IMG/VR virus record: IMGVR_UViG_3300011114_000160
Coordinates: 1-29,299 of that record
DNA length: 29,299 bases
Direction: 5' to 3' (one strand)
DNA from: a virus
Below are positions 1 to 7,267 of this stretch, one piece after another. The notes under the pieces are model-generated. The model made no database searches, was not told where the DNA came from, and worked only from the letters and a program-made list of their open reading frames with translations. Each line of letters starts with the position of its first letter. The first letter of the stretch is position 1. The translations under genes and the position numbers were made by a program.

Positions 1-510
1 TTTACCCAAGCCGCGACTCTCACGGCTGATGGCGATTATTTAGTCGGTCAAACATCTGCAGGACTTACTGATGCAAATAGCATTACTTTAAGTAAACAAT
101 ATGGTGTTGTTTATGTAAATCACTTAACTGGTTCTGCAAGTGGTGCTCAATATGCGATTTTTGGTTATGCAGGTGGGAGCATTGGCTCTATTACCCAAAA
201 CGGCACAACAGCAGTTGCCTACAACACCTCATCTGATTATCGCTTAAAGAACATCACAGGCCCAATCACTACTTCTGGTGCGTACATCGACAGCCTAAAT
301 CCTGTTGAAGGCACTTGGAAGACTGATGGCTCTACCTTTGTTGGCTTGATTGCTCACGAAGTACAAGAAGCCTCACGCACACAAGTAGCCACAGGCACTA
401 AAGATGGTTCTGAAATGCAAGCAATGGATTATTCAAGTGCTGAAATTATTGCTAACTTAATTGCTGAAGTTCAATCCTTGCGTCAGCGTTTGTCTGCCGC
501 TAATCTTTAA
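1..510 (+). CDS. Tail fibre/spike C-terminus with S74 intramolecular chaperone (partial)
   Basis: Open from the first base, so the N-terminus is missing; 169 residues remain. The C-terminal part looks like a peptidase S74 (endosialidase-type) chaperone domain: Ser-Ser-Asp-Tyr-Arg-Leu-Lys at fragment residues 77-83, then a 'LNPVEG' segment and the 'VGLIAHEVQEA' segment typical of the family. It ends in a leucine-bearing helix suited to a trimeric coiled coil. In known S74 proteins this domain helps a trimeric fibre fold and then cuts itself off at the Ser-Asp bond, here expected between residues 78 and 79 (near base 234/235). The remaining N-terminal 75 residues are beta-rich fibre shaft with no recognisable receptor-binding fold. 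Its place next to lysis and virion genes fits a host-recognition fibre. The family call is firm; the receptor is unknown. Confidence 0.85.
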   Translation, partial: FTQAATLTADGDYLVGQTSAGLTDANSITLSKQYGVVYVNHLTGSASGAQYAIFGYAGGSIGSITQNGTTAVAYNTSSDYRLKNITGPITTSGAYIDSLNPVEGTWKTDGSTFVGLIAHEVQEASRTQVATGTKDGSEMQAMDYSSAEIIANLIAEVQSLRQRLSAANL

Positions 511-518
511 GGACTGAT

Positions 519-695
519 ATGACTAAAGATGAACCAGTAGCGTGGATGTTTCAGCATGACGAAACAGGGCGTATGAACTACGTCAGCAATGATGGAATAA
601 ACACACCAGAGAGATTTATTGAAATGAATCCTCGCTACAAATTGGTATGCCCTTTATACACTAGACAAACATTAAACACAGAGGAAACAGTATGA
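519..695 (+). CDS. Small phage protein, 'PVAW…CPLYT' type, unknown function
   Basis: A 58-residue ORF that starts eight bases after the fibre stop and ends in an ATGA overlap with the next gene, so it is probably translated by coupling. It begins MTKDEPVAWMF and ends near a 'VCPLYTRQ' segment. Small proteins with an N-terminal P-V/I-A-W and a C-terminal P-L-Y/F-T are common in phage genomes and have no assigned role. The minus-strand gene at 28772-28996 carries the same two elements (PIAW and CPLFT), which supports this ORF as real. The gap after the fibre stop is short and holds a weak ribosome site. Function is unknown; a virion-accessory or host-modulating role cannot be told apart from the sequence. 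Confidence 0.6.
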   Translation: MTKDEPVAWMFQHDETGRMNYVSNDGINTPERFIEMNPRYKLVCPLYTRQTLNTEETV

Positions 696-982
696 CTACT
701 ACATGGACTATCTCAACTCTTGAGCGTGAAACCTCAAACGGCTTTGTAACGACTGCGCACTGGCAAGCTACAGCAGTAGATGGCGACTACACAGCTTCCA
801 TTTATTCAACTTGCTCATGGGCAGAAGGAACACCTACGATTCCCTATGCAGACCTGACACAAGAAACAGTCCTTAACTGGGTTTGGGCTAATGGTGTTGA
901 CAAGCAAGCCACAGAAGATGCACTAGCAGTTAACATTGCTTTGCAGAAGAATCCTGTTACGGCTACTGGTGTGCCTTGGTAA
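692..982 (+). CDS. Conserved phage hypothetical protein, fibre-adjacent
   Basis: A 96-residue protein starting inside the ATGA overlap with the preceding small gene. It has no signal peptide, membrane segment or cysteine-based metal site (one Cys only). The N-terminal half is rich in Thr, Ser, Trp and Tyr in a pattern of short beta strands (TTTWTISTLER, HWQATAVDGDYTASIYS). The C-terminal half looks helical and ends in a short Pro/Val tail. Small beta-plus-helix proteins like this sit after tail fibres in many aquatic phage genomes and are unassigned. A fibre accessory or assembly role is possible only by position. Start choice is supported by the overlap and by an upstream purine-rich 'agaggaaac' stretch. 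Confidence 0.65.
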   Translation: MTTTWTISTLERETSNGFVTTAHWQATAVDGDYTASIYSTCSWAEGTPTIPYADLTQETVLNWVWANGVDKQATEDALAVNIALQKNPVTATGVPW

Positions 983-990
983 AACAGGAA

Positions 991-1012
991 GTTGCCACCT
1001 GATCTTGGCAAC
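991..1012 (+). other. Intergenic RNA hairpin
   Basis: A perfect 7-bp inverted repeat, GTTGCCA (991-997) and TGGCAAC (1006-1012), with an eight-base loop. It lies in the short gap between two plus-strand genes, and no T-run follows, so it is unlikely to stop transcription well. It may stabilise or process the late mRNA. It also covers the false upstream TTG start at 992. Confidence 0.4.
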
Positions 1013-1030
1013 ACATCAAAAGGAAACATC

Positions 1031-1267
1031 ATGGGAAACGAAAAAAAGACCCCTGTGACAATCGACGGCGTAGAGTACAAGTTTGAAGACATGACACAGC
1101 AACAACAGATGCTGTTAAACCATGTTGCTGACTTGGATCGTAAGTTGGATTCAGCACGTTTTAACGTGGATCAGTTGCAAGTAGGTAGAGATGCCTTCTT
1201 CAGAATGCTGAAAGATGCGTTGGAAGCCAAGCCTGAAGAGGCTGTGACTGACGTAACAGTTAACTAA
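1031..1267 (+). CDS. Small coiled-coil phage protein (DUF6447-like)
   Basis: A 78-residue protein. I chose the ATG at 1031 over the in-frame TTG at 992 because 'aaaggaaac' lies just upstream and because residues before the ATG look non-coding. After a short lysine-rich start comes 'TPVTIDGVEYKFEDMT', a T-I-D-G-x-x-Y pattern, then a long helix (about residues 20-60) with a Q-rich start and heptad-like Leu/Val spacing, ending in an acidic tail. Short proteins with this 'IDGxEYxF' start followed by a coiled coil occur in many phages and resemble the DUF6447-type family, whose function is not known. The family link is from memory of the pattern and is not proven. A hairpin terminator-like element follows its stop codon. 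Confidence 0.6.
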   Translation: MGNEKKTPVTIDGVEYKFEDMTQQQQMLLNHVADLDRKLDSARFNVDQLQVGRDAFFRMLKDALEAKPEEAVTDVTVN

Positions 1268-1272
1268 AAAAG

Positions 1273-1294
1273 AGCCACCTTCGGGTGGCTTCTT
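1273..1294. terminator. Hairpin with UUCG-type tetraloop, possible intrinsic terminator
   Basis: AGCCACC (1273-1279), loop TTCG, GGTGGCT (1284-1290): a 7-bp stem closed by a very stable tetraloop, directly after the stop at 1267. On the plus strand only 'TCTTC' follows, a weak U-tract. On the minus strand the stem is followed by a run of T (complement of the A-run 1266-1271), so the element is better formed as a terminator for leftward transcripts, although no minus-strand gene is seen nearby. In the rightward direction it is probably partial. Confidence 0.6.
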
Positions 1295-1305
1295 CAAGGA
1301 ATTTT

Positions 1306-1500
1306 ATGGAATCGGTGGATACTAAATTGGCTGTACATGAAGCGATATGCACAGAGCGGTACAACAGTATCGACCGATCCCTGCGAGATGGGGACAAGCG
1401 CATGACGAAGATTGAGTACCTCTTGTATGGGGTGATCGTGTGCGTGTTGTTTGGCCCCGGCGTCGCAGGCGAGCTTGTCAAAAAGATTTTGGGTATTTAA
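1306..1500 (+). CDS. Small single-TM membrane protein of the lysis region
   Basis: A 64-residue protein. The ATG at 1306 has 'aagga' five bases upstream; the in-frame GTG at 1285 lies inside a terminator hairpin and is rejected. Residues 1-40 are charged and probably helical. Residues 42-56 (YLLYGVIVCVLFGPGVAG) form one membrane segment, followed by a short tail with two lysines. This resembles the layout of haemolysin XhlA-like or other small phage membrane proteins (soluble helix, then one TM at the C-terminus), which often sit beside holins. With the three-TM holin and endolysin downstream, a role in lysis is likely by context but not shown. Confidence 0.6.
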   Translation: MESVDTKLAVHEAICTERYNSIDRSLRDGDKRMTKIEYLLYGVIVCVLFGPGVAGELVKKILGI

Positions 1501-1519
1501 CCAGAGGCTCACATGACAT

Positions 1520-1807
1520 ATGCGCTGGCTCATACTGTTACTGCTGTTAGGGCTAGTTGGAGCCGTAGCCAAGAATGGATGCCATGTGCGCGAGTTCTAT
1601 GGGATAGCTTACACCGTCCACGATCCAACCGAACGGCACAGAGAAATGATGGCTTGGCTGGATCAGAACGCAGGCCGTTGCAAATCAACAGAATATTTAG
1701 TCATCTGGAACAACTTGTCCGAGTGGGCGGGTACGGCAGATTCCACATGGCTTAGAAACAAAGTTGTTCATGGATACAAAGATGCACTTGAGCGCGAAAA
1801 GAAATGA
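1520..1807 (+). CDS. Secreted or membrane-anchored small protein, unknown function
   Basis: A 95-residue protein with a strongly hydrophobic N-terminus (MRWLILLLLLGLVGAVA) that reads as a signal peptide or membrane anchor. The remainder is polar, with two cysteines (C21 and C54) that could form a disulfide outside the cytoplasm, and several tryptophans. There is no lipobox before C21, so it is not an obvious Rz1-type lipoprotein. Another ORF opens seven bases upstream (ATG at 1513) in a different frame. I prefer 1520 because of the signal-like start and because its end overlaps the next gene by ATGA. In the lysis region it could be a spanin-like or periplasmic accessory protein, but no family is recognised. 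Confidence 0.6.
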   Translation: MRWLILLLLLGLVGAVAKNGCHVREFYGIAYTVHDPTERHREMMAWLDQNAGRCKSTEYLVIWNNLSEWAGTADSTWLRNKVVHGYKDALEREKK

Positions 1808-2043
1808 TTCCGCCTTTGTACAAATGGTATCCGATGGTACAGCCGGGAGGAGAACCCAACAGGACAGACGCGCTTGAGCGCAGGGCTGAGAAGCTGACTG
1901 AGGACTACAAGCAGGCTCTAAAGATGAAAAAGGTGAAGGATAAGATTGATGATCTTGAGTTTGAGTTGTATGTAAAAAAGGCAGAACGCAACCAACTTAG
2001 CCTTGAGATTTTTACAAACCGCAAGATAGACATACTGGCATAA
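1804..2043 (+). CDS. Small charged coiled-coil protein, unknown function
   Basis: A 79-residue protein joined to the preceding gene by an ATGA overlap and separated from the next by one base. After a Pro/Tyr-rich start, residues 25-75 are almost all charged or helix-favouring residues with a heptad-like pattern (KLTEDYKQALKMKK, KIDDLEFELYVKKAERNQ), pointing to a coiled coil. There is no signal peptide or membrane segment. Its place between two membrane-type proteins suggests an association with the lysis cassette, but nothing in the sequence fixes a function. Confidence 0.6.
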   Translation: MIPPLYKWYPMVQPGGEPNRTDALERRAEKLTEDYKQALKMKKVKDKIDDLEFELYVKKAERNQLSLEIFTNRKIDILA

Positions 2044-2044
2044 C

Positions 2045-2788
2045 ATGGTTACAGCAAAAAAGGCTCCGGCCAAAACTCCAGCCAAGGTAGCGCCCGTTAA
2101 GCGGCGTACACCAAAGCCAAAGACAGAGCAGACAATCAATGTGTCTGTTGCCGCGCCGACTGCATCAAAGCCGGAAGCCAAAAAAGACGATAGCGCCCTC
2201 GGTAAAGTAATTGGTTTAATTGAATGGGTAGACAATCCCTTCAAACTTTTCACGGTCATATTGTTATCGTTTCTATTCTTTGCAGGGTACTTTGCATGGG
2301 ACTCCCGTCAGGTCATCCTTCACGCCATCACAACGCAGGACAAAATGCCTCAGTTGGCAAAGCAGGAAAACTTGATTGCTCCTGCCCGTAGCTTGATGAA
2401 AGATGTAGACGGTTTGGTTGTGCTAGTTCACAAAGCCAATTTAACAATTAACAGCCGCACCACTGTATTAGCTTTGAACGCCGATGGCTCACGAGAGAAG
2501 GCTATTGAAGGCTCTGTTACATCATTGTTTAACGCCAGCGCAGACCGTAATGGTGCAATGATTGCCATGCTCAACGGTGAAGTACTGTGCGAAGAGTTCA
2601 ACCCGTCTTCTAAAGTGGGTGAGTGGGGCGTAAAGCAGGGCGTTAAGTTTATGTGCCGTGGTTCTATTCCCCCTGAAATGGGCAAGTTTGCAGGGTATGT
2701 AGCGATTGGTTTTAAAGATAAGCCAGAGGATATTGCGGCGTTAAAGACCCGTATAAACTTGGCGGCAACTGACATGTCGGAGGAATAA
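2045..2788 (+). CDS. Single-TM protein with Lys/Ala/Pro-rich N-terminus, unknown function
   Basis: A 247-residue protein in three parts. Residues 1-50 are low-complexity Lys/Ala/Pro/Thr and strongly basic, like histone H1 tails. Residues 66-86 (FKLFTVILLSFLFFAGYFAW) form one clear membrane helix. Residues 90-247 are a soluble domain with two cysteines (in 'VLCEEF' and 'KFMCRG') that ends in an acidic tail. The positive-inside rule puts the basic tail in the cytoplasm and the C-terminal domain in the periplasm. The downstream holin gene starts two bases later, and its ribosome site (ggagg) overlaps the end of this gene. A role in lysis or at the membrane is implied only by location; I recognise no family. 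Confidence 0.65.
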   Translation: MVTAKKAPAKTPAKVAPVKRRTPKPKTEQTINVSVAAPTASKPEAKKDDSALGKVIGLIEWVDNPFKLFTVILLSFLFFAGYFAWDSRQVILHAITTQDKMPQLAKQENLIAPARSLMKDVDGLVVLVHKANLTINSRTTVLALNADGSREKAIEGSVTSLFNASADRNGAMIAMLNGEVLCEEFNPSSKVGEWGVKQGVKFMCRGSIPPEMGKFAGYVAIGFKDKPEDIAALKTRINLAATDMSEE

Positions 2789-2790
2789 TC

Positions 2791-3285
2791 ATGTTTGAAG
2801 TACTAAGCGGTGGTTTACTGGGTTCTATCTTTGGCGGCTTGTTCCGCATGGCTCCTGAAGTCTTAAAGTTCTTTGATAAGAAGAACGAACGTCAGCATGA
2901 GCTTAATATGTTTGCCCGTCAGTGCGAGCTTGAAACGCTTCGCGGCCAGCAGAAATTGGCTGAGATTGGTGCTCAACGGGAGGCGGCTATTGACGTAGGT
3001 GTTATGGATGCGTTTAACAACGCCATTACCCAGCAGGCCGAGATGGTCAAAGCCGCAGGCGGTTGGGTGGCTAGTCTGTCAGCTTCTGTTCGTCCGGTAG
3101 TCACATACTGGGTGCTGTTTGTCTGGTCATTCATCCATGTATGGTTTGCATGGAACGCATGGCTTGCCGGTGCGCCTGCTGTAGAAGTGTTCAAGACCAT
3201 GATGACACCTGACTTCTCAGCCCTGCTGTCTGGGACAATTAACTATTGGTTTCTTGACCGCACTTTGAAGCAACGCGGAATATGA
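2791..3285 (+). CDS. Holin, 3TM type (GTA_holin_3TM-like)
   Basis: A 164-residue membrane protein. It starts with an amphipathic Gly/Phe segment (residues 4-27), continues with a long charged helix (about 30-90), then 'WVASLSASVRPVVTYW' leading into a membrane segment (about 105-125), and ends with a less hydrophobic segment and a basic tail. The S-x-R-P-V-x-T-Y pattern before the main membrane helix is typical of the three-TM holins first described in gene transfer agents. Such proteins make lesions in the inner membrane that let the endolysin out. The next gene, overlapping by ATGA, is a signal-less endolysin, exactly the partner such a holin needs. A ggagg ribosome site lies before the ATG. 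Confidence 0.75.
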   Translation: MFEVLSGGLLGSIFGGLFRMAPEVLKFFDKKNERQHELNMFARQCELETLRGQQKLAEIGAQREAAIDVGVMDAFNNAITQQAEMVKAAGGWVASLSASVRPVVTYWVLFVWSFIHVWFAWNAWLAGAPAVEVFKTMMTPDFSALLSGTINYWFLDRTLKQRGI

Positions 3286-3725
3286 ACCTAGAAATAGCCG
3301 CAGAGATGTGTAAACGGTTTGAGGGCTACCGCGCCAAGCCGTATTTATGTCCGGCTGGCGTGGCTACGATAGGGTATGGTTCTACCTATTATGCTGATGG
3401 CCGCAAGGTTACTTTAAATGACCCTCCAACGACACAAGAGGAGGCTCATGTTCTTTTAATGCACGAATTGGAACATAACTATTTGCCCGGTGTTTTGCGT
3501 AACTGCCCCGGCTTGATTACTGACGTTCGCAAGTGCAATGCTATTGTGGATTTTTGTTATAACTTGGGCACAGGACGCTTGCAGACTTCCACGTTAAAGA
3601 GGAAAATCAACGCCAATGATTGGGAAGGGGCAAAAGAACAACTGATGCTCTGGACTAAAGGTGGCGGCAAGGTTTTGCCGGGCTTGTTTAAACGCCGCAC
3701 GGCTGAGTGCGCTTTGTTGGATTAA
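3282..3725 (+). CDS. Endolysin, GH24 lysozyme (T4/P22 type)
   Basis: A 147-residue protein that cuts the glycan chains of peptidoglycan between MurNAc and GlcNAc at the end of infection. The N-terminal signature 'RFEGYRAKPYLCPAGVATIGYG' (given here in part) has the catalytic Glu at E14 and the family Thr at T29. The middle residue of the usual Glu-8x-Asp-5x-Thr triad is cysteine (C23) in place of Asp. Many phage members have 'YLCPAGV' here, and the Asp-to-Cys change is known to be tolerated in T4 lysozyme, so the enzyme is expected to work. Length is normal for the family. There is no signal peptide, so release depends on the holin just upstream, with which it overlaps by ATGA. Confidence 0.92.
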   Translation: MNLEIAAEMCKRFEGYRAKPYLCPAGVATIGYGSTYYADGRKVTLNDPPTTQEEAHVLLMHELEHNYLPGVLRNCPGLITDVRKCNAIVDFCYNLGTGRLQTSTLKRKINANDWEGAKEQLMLWTKGGGKVLPGLFKRRTAECALLD

Positions 3726-3728
3726 CCG

Positions 3729-5627
3729 ATGCCATTACAAAAAATACTGTTCAAGCCGGGTGTCAATAAAGAAAACACCCGCTACACCACGGAAGGTGGG
3801 TGGTATGAGTGCGACAAAGTTCGTTTCCGTCAAGGCAATCCAGAAGTAATTGGTGGATGGCAGCGCATTTCAGGCTATGCCTATAACGGTATATGCCGTT
3901 CACTTTGGAATTGGGTTACCCTGCAAAATCAAAATCTTGTTGGCGTAGGTACTAACACTAAGTTTTATATTGAGCAAGGTGGCGCATACAACGACATCAC
4001 GCCTATTCGTGCAACAAGCACAATTAACAACAACCCATTTGCATTAACAGCTTCTACGACTGTTACTGTTACTGATACGGCGCATGGCGCAACTACTGGG
4101 TCTTTTGTAACTTATAGCGGCGCTGTTGATATTGGCGGTGTTGGTACAAACGTAACTGCCGCAGTTCTTAATAAAGAGTTCCAAGTTACTGTTATTGACG
4201 CTAACACCTACACAATTGTTATTTCCGTAACACCAAATGCAACAGCTATTGCTGGTTCTCCCGGTGGTGGAGCTTCCGTATCTGCTGCGTATCAAGTTAA
4301 TGCTGGCCCCGCCTTTGCAGTACCACTAACGGGTTGGGGTGCAGGTGCTTGGGGTGCTGGTACTTGGGGCTATGGCGGTGCGCCAATTTCAAGTTTGCAG
4401 TTGTGGAGCCAAATGAATTTTGGTCAGAATTTACTTTTTGGCCCTCGTGGTGGTGGTATCTATTATTGGGATGCTACAACTAGTGTGACTACCAGAGGTG
4501 TAAACCTTACAACTCTTGGCGACGCTGAAACACCCGTGGTGCAGAATAGTCTTACTGTTTCTGATGCATCTCGTTTTGTAATTGTGTTTGGCACAAACGA
4601 TCCTAATGCGGTAAATCCAACTGCAATAGATCCAATGTTTATTCGCTGGTCAGATCAAGAAGATCCATTTACATGGATTCCCGCAGCTACTAATCAAGCA
4701 GGAAGTTTAAGACTTTCTCATGGTTCTGAAATTATTACTACTGTGCAAACACGTCAAGAAATTGTAGTGTTTACCGATGCTTCTTTGTATTCATTGCAGT
4801 ATCTTGGCCCTCCTTATGTTTGGGGCTCACAACTTCTTGGTGACAACGTATCTATTATTAGCCCTAATGCGGCAGTAATTGCTTCTGGTGTGGTGTATTG
4901 GATGGGTGTAGATAAGTTCTATGCTTATGATGGTCGTATACAGACGCTTAACTGTGACCTTCGTCGTTTTATTTTCCAAAACCTTAATTTAGAACAAACT
5001 GAACAAGTTTTTTGCGGGACTAACGAAGGTTTTAATGAAGTTTGGTGGTTCTACGTTTCCGCTGGTAGCACATTAATTGACAAGTATGTTGTGTATAACT
5101 ACCTTGAAAAAATCTGGTACTACGGCACTATGGAACGTTCTGCTTGGCTTGACTCAGGATTGCGGGGCTTTCCACTAGCTGCTATATATGATCCATCTAC
5201 AAGTACGGGTAATCTTGTTAATCACGAAAGCGGATTAAATAATAACGCTACGGGTACAACCGTTGCTATTGACGCTTATATTAGTTCGTCTGAGTTTGAT
5301 ATTGGTGATGGGCACAACTTTGGTTTTATCTGGCGCGTACTGCCGGATTTAACATTTGAAGACTCTACTAACTCTCCTACTGGAGATGTTCCTTCTGTCA
5401 CAATGACTTTGTATGGTTTAGCTAACTCAGGCTCTGGGGTAACGAGCACTGCTACGCAACCTGTGGCTAAAAGTAGTACATACGTAATTACAGAACAATT
5501 TACTGGGCAGATCTATACTCGGCTACGCGGGCGTCAAATGATCTTTAAGATTAGCTCCAATCAAATTAACACTGCTTGGCAGTTAGGCGCACCTCGTATT
5601 GACATTAGACCGGACGGTAGACGTTAA
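3729..5627 (+). CDS. Virion structural protein, possible tail/neck or DNA-stabilisation protein
   Basis: A 632-residue protein with almost no charged clusters and many Gly, Thr, Trp and Tyr residues, typical of beta-rich virion proteins. It begins with a conserved-looking 'FKPGVNKENTRYTTEGGWYECDKVRFR' region (given here in part) followed by 'VIGGWQRISG'; a G-x-x-x-x-x-T-x-Y then V-R-F then GGW start is shared with phage proteins often annotated as packaged-DNA stabilisation or tail proteins. Residues about 100-165 form an inserted module (TVTVTDTAHGATTGSFV … DANTYTIV) resembling the FCCH-like beta modules that occur in phage tail proteins. The C-terminus 'RIDIRPDGRR' is also typical. The repeated Trp/Gly segments further in suggest a beta-propeller or beta-solenoid. 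The exact virion location is inferred, not shown. Confidence 0.6.
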   Translation: MPLQKILFKPGVNKENTRYTTEGGWYECDKVRFRQGNPEVIGGWQRISGYAYNGICRSLWNWVTLQNQNLVGVGTNTKFYIEQGGAYNDITPIRATSTINNNPFALTASTTVTVTDTAHGATTGSFVTYSGAVDIGGVGTNVTAAVLNKEFQVTVIDANTYTIVISVTPNATAIAGSPGGGASVSAAYQVNAGPAFAVPLTGWGAGAWGAGTWGYGGAPISSLQLWSQMNFGQNLLFGPRGGGIYYWDATTSVTTRGVNLTTLGDAETPVVQNSLTVSDASRFVIVFGTNDPNAVNPTAIDPMFIRWSDQEDPFTWIPAATNQAGSLRLSHGSEIITTVQTRQEIVVFTDASLYSLQYLGPPYVWGSQLLGDNVSIISPNAAVIASGVVYWMGVDKFYAYDGRIQTLNCDLRRFIFQNLNLEQTEQVFCGTNEGFNEVWWFYVSAGSTLIDKYVVYNYLEKIWYYGTMERSAWLDSGLRGFPLAAIYDPSTSTGNLVNHESGLNNNATGTTVAIDAYISSSEFDIGDGHNFGFIWRVLPDLTFEDSTNSPTGDVPSVTMTLYGLANSGSGVTSTATQPVAKSSTYVITEQFTGQIYTRLRGRQMIFKISSNQINTAWQLGAPRIDIRPDGRR

Positions 5628-6274
5628 TGCCCTCTAAGAACAGGATTATTAACCCCGCTGTACCTAACTTACCATTGGGTACGGATGAGTATGAACGTCG
5701 ATATCAGGATCAATTCACAAACGTTTTGCGTTTGTACTTTAACCAATTACAAAATGCGCTTGGAGAGTTGTTTGGCCCAACTGGTGGTAAATACGTAGCG
5801 TTTCCGTACGGAGCGTTTTCAGACTTTGCCAGCCAGACCGCGACAGTTAATACAGCGACTGTAATGGCGCTGAGCACCACAGATTTTTCTAACTCTGTGT
5901 CGCTACAAACAGGCTCAAAGATTACGGCGGAGTACGCAGGTATTTACAACTTGCAGTTTAGTGTGCAGGTGCAGAACGCAGATAACGCACCGCATGATAT
6001 TTTCATCTGGCTCAGACAAAACGGCACAGATATTGTTGGCTCTACAGGCAAAGTCGGTTTGCCTGCTCGTAAAAACCCCGGCGATCCGTTCCACGACATC
6101 AAAGGCTGGAACTATTTTTTATCCATGAACGCTGGTGATTACGTTCAGATTTACTGGTCTACAACCAATGCGGCTGTAACCATACAAACATACGCGGCTT
6201 CAGGCACACCGACCAAGCCATCTACAGCATCTGTTGTAGCCACACTTTCATTTGTGTCTGCATTAGCAACATGA
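5627..6274 (+). CDS. Jelly-roll-like virion protein (C1q/TNF-like fold suspected)
   Basis: A 215-residue protein that starts in a TAATG overlap with the previous gene. Residues 1-50 are helical and likely attach to the virion (YQDQFTNVLRLYFNQLQNAL). From about residue 60 the sequence is beta-rich with the pattern 'F..FASQTATVNTATVM … SKITAEYAGIYNLQFSVQV … IFIWLRQNGTDI', the layout of small jelly-roll domains found on phage capsid or tail surfaces (strand, 'G-x-Y-x-x-x-F', then 'WLRxNGxxI'). It would be a decoration or fibre-type protein displayed on the particle, possibly trimeric. The fold is inferred from the pattern alone. It is the partner of the 632-residue protein by position. Confidence 0.55.
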   Translation: MPSKNRIINPAVPNLPLGTDEYERRYQDQFTNVLRLYFNQLQNALGELFGPTGGKYVAFPYGAFSDFASQTATVNTATVMALSTTDFSNSVSLQTGSKITAEYAGIYNLQFSVQVQNADNAPHDIFIWLRQNGTDIVGSTGKVGLPARKNPGDPFHDIKGWNYFLSMNAGDYVQIYWSTTNAAVTIQTYAASGTPTKPSTASVVATLSFVSALAT

Positions 6275-6307
6275 TAATATCCACCCAATTCAAGGAGCAC
6301 CTTACCC

Positions 6308-7267
6308 ATGCTTATCCCCAATAAATTCAACGGCTACAGACGTGATGGCACACGTAATCTCTACATTGGTGGAGGTGTTGGCGAAGCGGCTCTTCTAAAC
6401 GCCATGATGACTGGCGCTGCTGTAGGTGGCGGAACGTCTATTATTCAAGGTAAAGATCCTTTGCAAGGTGCCTTGCTTGGTGGCTTAATGGGTGGCGCTG
6501 GTGGCGCTATGTTTGGTAGTGCTGGCGCTGCTGCTGGCGAGGCGGCTGGTACCGTTCCTGGCGCGGCCTCTACAACTGCGGTTTTACCTGAAGCTATTAG
6601 TGCGCAAACTGGTAGTGGTTTGGGATCAATTAGTCCCGACTTTGCTCCAATGCCCGGTACTGCTGGTATGGGTGCGCCCGGCACGTCCATAATGGGTAGT
6701 AATCCCGCTGTGCAGTATGCATCTGGTGCTATGCCCGCAACTGCTCCGAGTGCCGCAGCGCCTCAAGGTATCATGGGCCAAGCTAAAGACTTCTTTGCTG
6801 GCTTAACTCCTAAGCAACAACTTCTTGCTGGTGGTGCAGGTATTGCTGGTCTTGGCATGATCTCTGATCAAATGCGTGGAGGCGTGCCTAGAAAGAAAGA
6901 ATACAGTGGTGCACTCAGCCAGTATAGATTTGACCCTGCTGCATATCGCCCATACGGTTTTGCAAGGGGTGGGCAGACCGGCGGTATTGCAAGTTTAGGT
7001 GGTTACTCTGATGGGGGCCGCATGCTTAAAGGCCCCGGTGATGGTATGTCTGACAGCATCCCTGCACGTATTGGTTCTAGGCAACCTGCTCGTTTAGCAG
7101 ATGGAGAGTTTGTTGTGCCCGCCGATGTCGTTTCTCACTTGGGTAATGGCTCAACCGATGCAGGGGCTAAACAACTCTACGCAATGATGAACAAAGTACG
7201 TCACGCTCGTACTGGCAATCCAAAGCAAGGCAAACAAATTCAGCCACGTAAGTATTTACCCGCATAA
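6308..7267 (+). CDS. Gly/Ala-rich virion-associated protein with conserved 'GPGDGMSD' C-terminus
   Basis: A 319-residue protein with an 'aaggagc' ribosome site. Residues about 22-90 are a Gly/Ala/Met-rich hydrophobic run (LLGGLMGGAGGAMFGSAGAAAG), reminiscent of glycine-zipper membrane segments; the middle is Pro/Ala/Gly-rich. The C-terminal third carries a basic 'FARGGQTGGI' segment, then 'LKGPGDGMSDSIPARIGS' and 'PARLADGEFVVPADVVSHLG', a strongly patterned block that recurs in many phage genomes, and a lysine-rich end. The glycine-zipper part would suit a protein that inserts into the host membrane during DNA delivery, which is inference. It precedes the repeat-rich protein and is separated from it by 10 bases with a ggag site. 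Confidence 0.6.
   Translation: MLIPNKFNGYRRDGTRNLYIGGGVGEAALLNAMMTGAAVGGGTSIIQGKDPLQGALLGGLMGGAGGAMFGSAGAAAGEAAGTVPGAASTTAVLPEAISAQTGSGLGSISPDFAPMPGTAGMGAPGTSIMGSNPAVQYASGAMPATAPSAAAPQGIMGQAKDFFAGLTPKQQLLAGGAGIAGLGMISDQMRGGVPRKKEYSGALSQYRFDPAAYRPYGFARGGQTGGIASLGGYSDGGRMLKGPGDGMSDSIPARIGSRQPARLADGEFVVPADVVSHLGNGSTDAGAKQLYAMMNKVRHARTGNPKQGKQIQPRKYLPA

Noticed and set aside
1-510. Possible diversity-generating retroelement target in the tail fibre
   Set aside because: No reverse transcriptase gene and no near-identical template copy with A-specific changes was seen in the window.
1513-1755. An ORF starting seven bases before the signal-peptide gene
   Set aside because: It is nearer to the ribosome site, but its residues look random and its end leaves a gap, whereas the 1520 frame has a signal-like start and an ATGA overlap.
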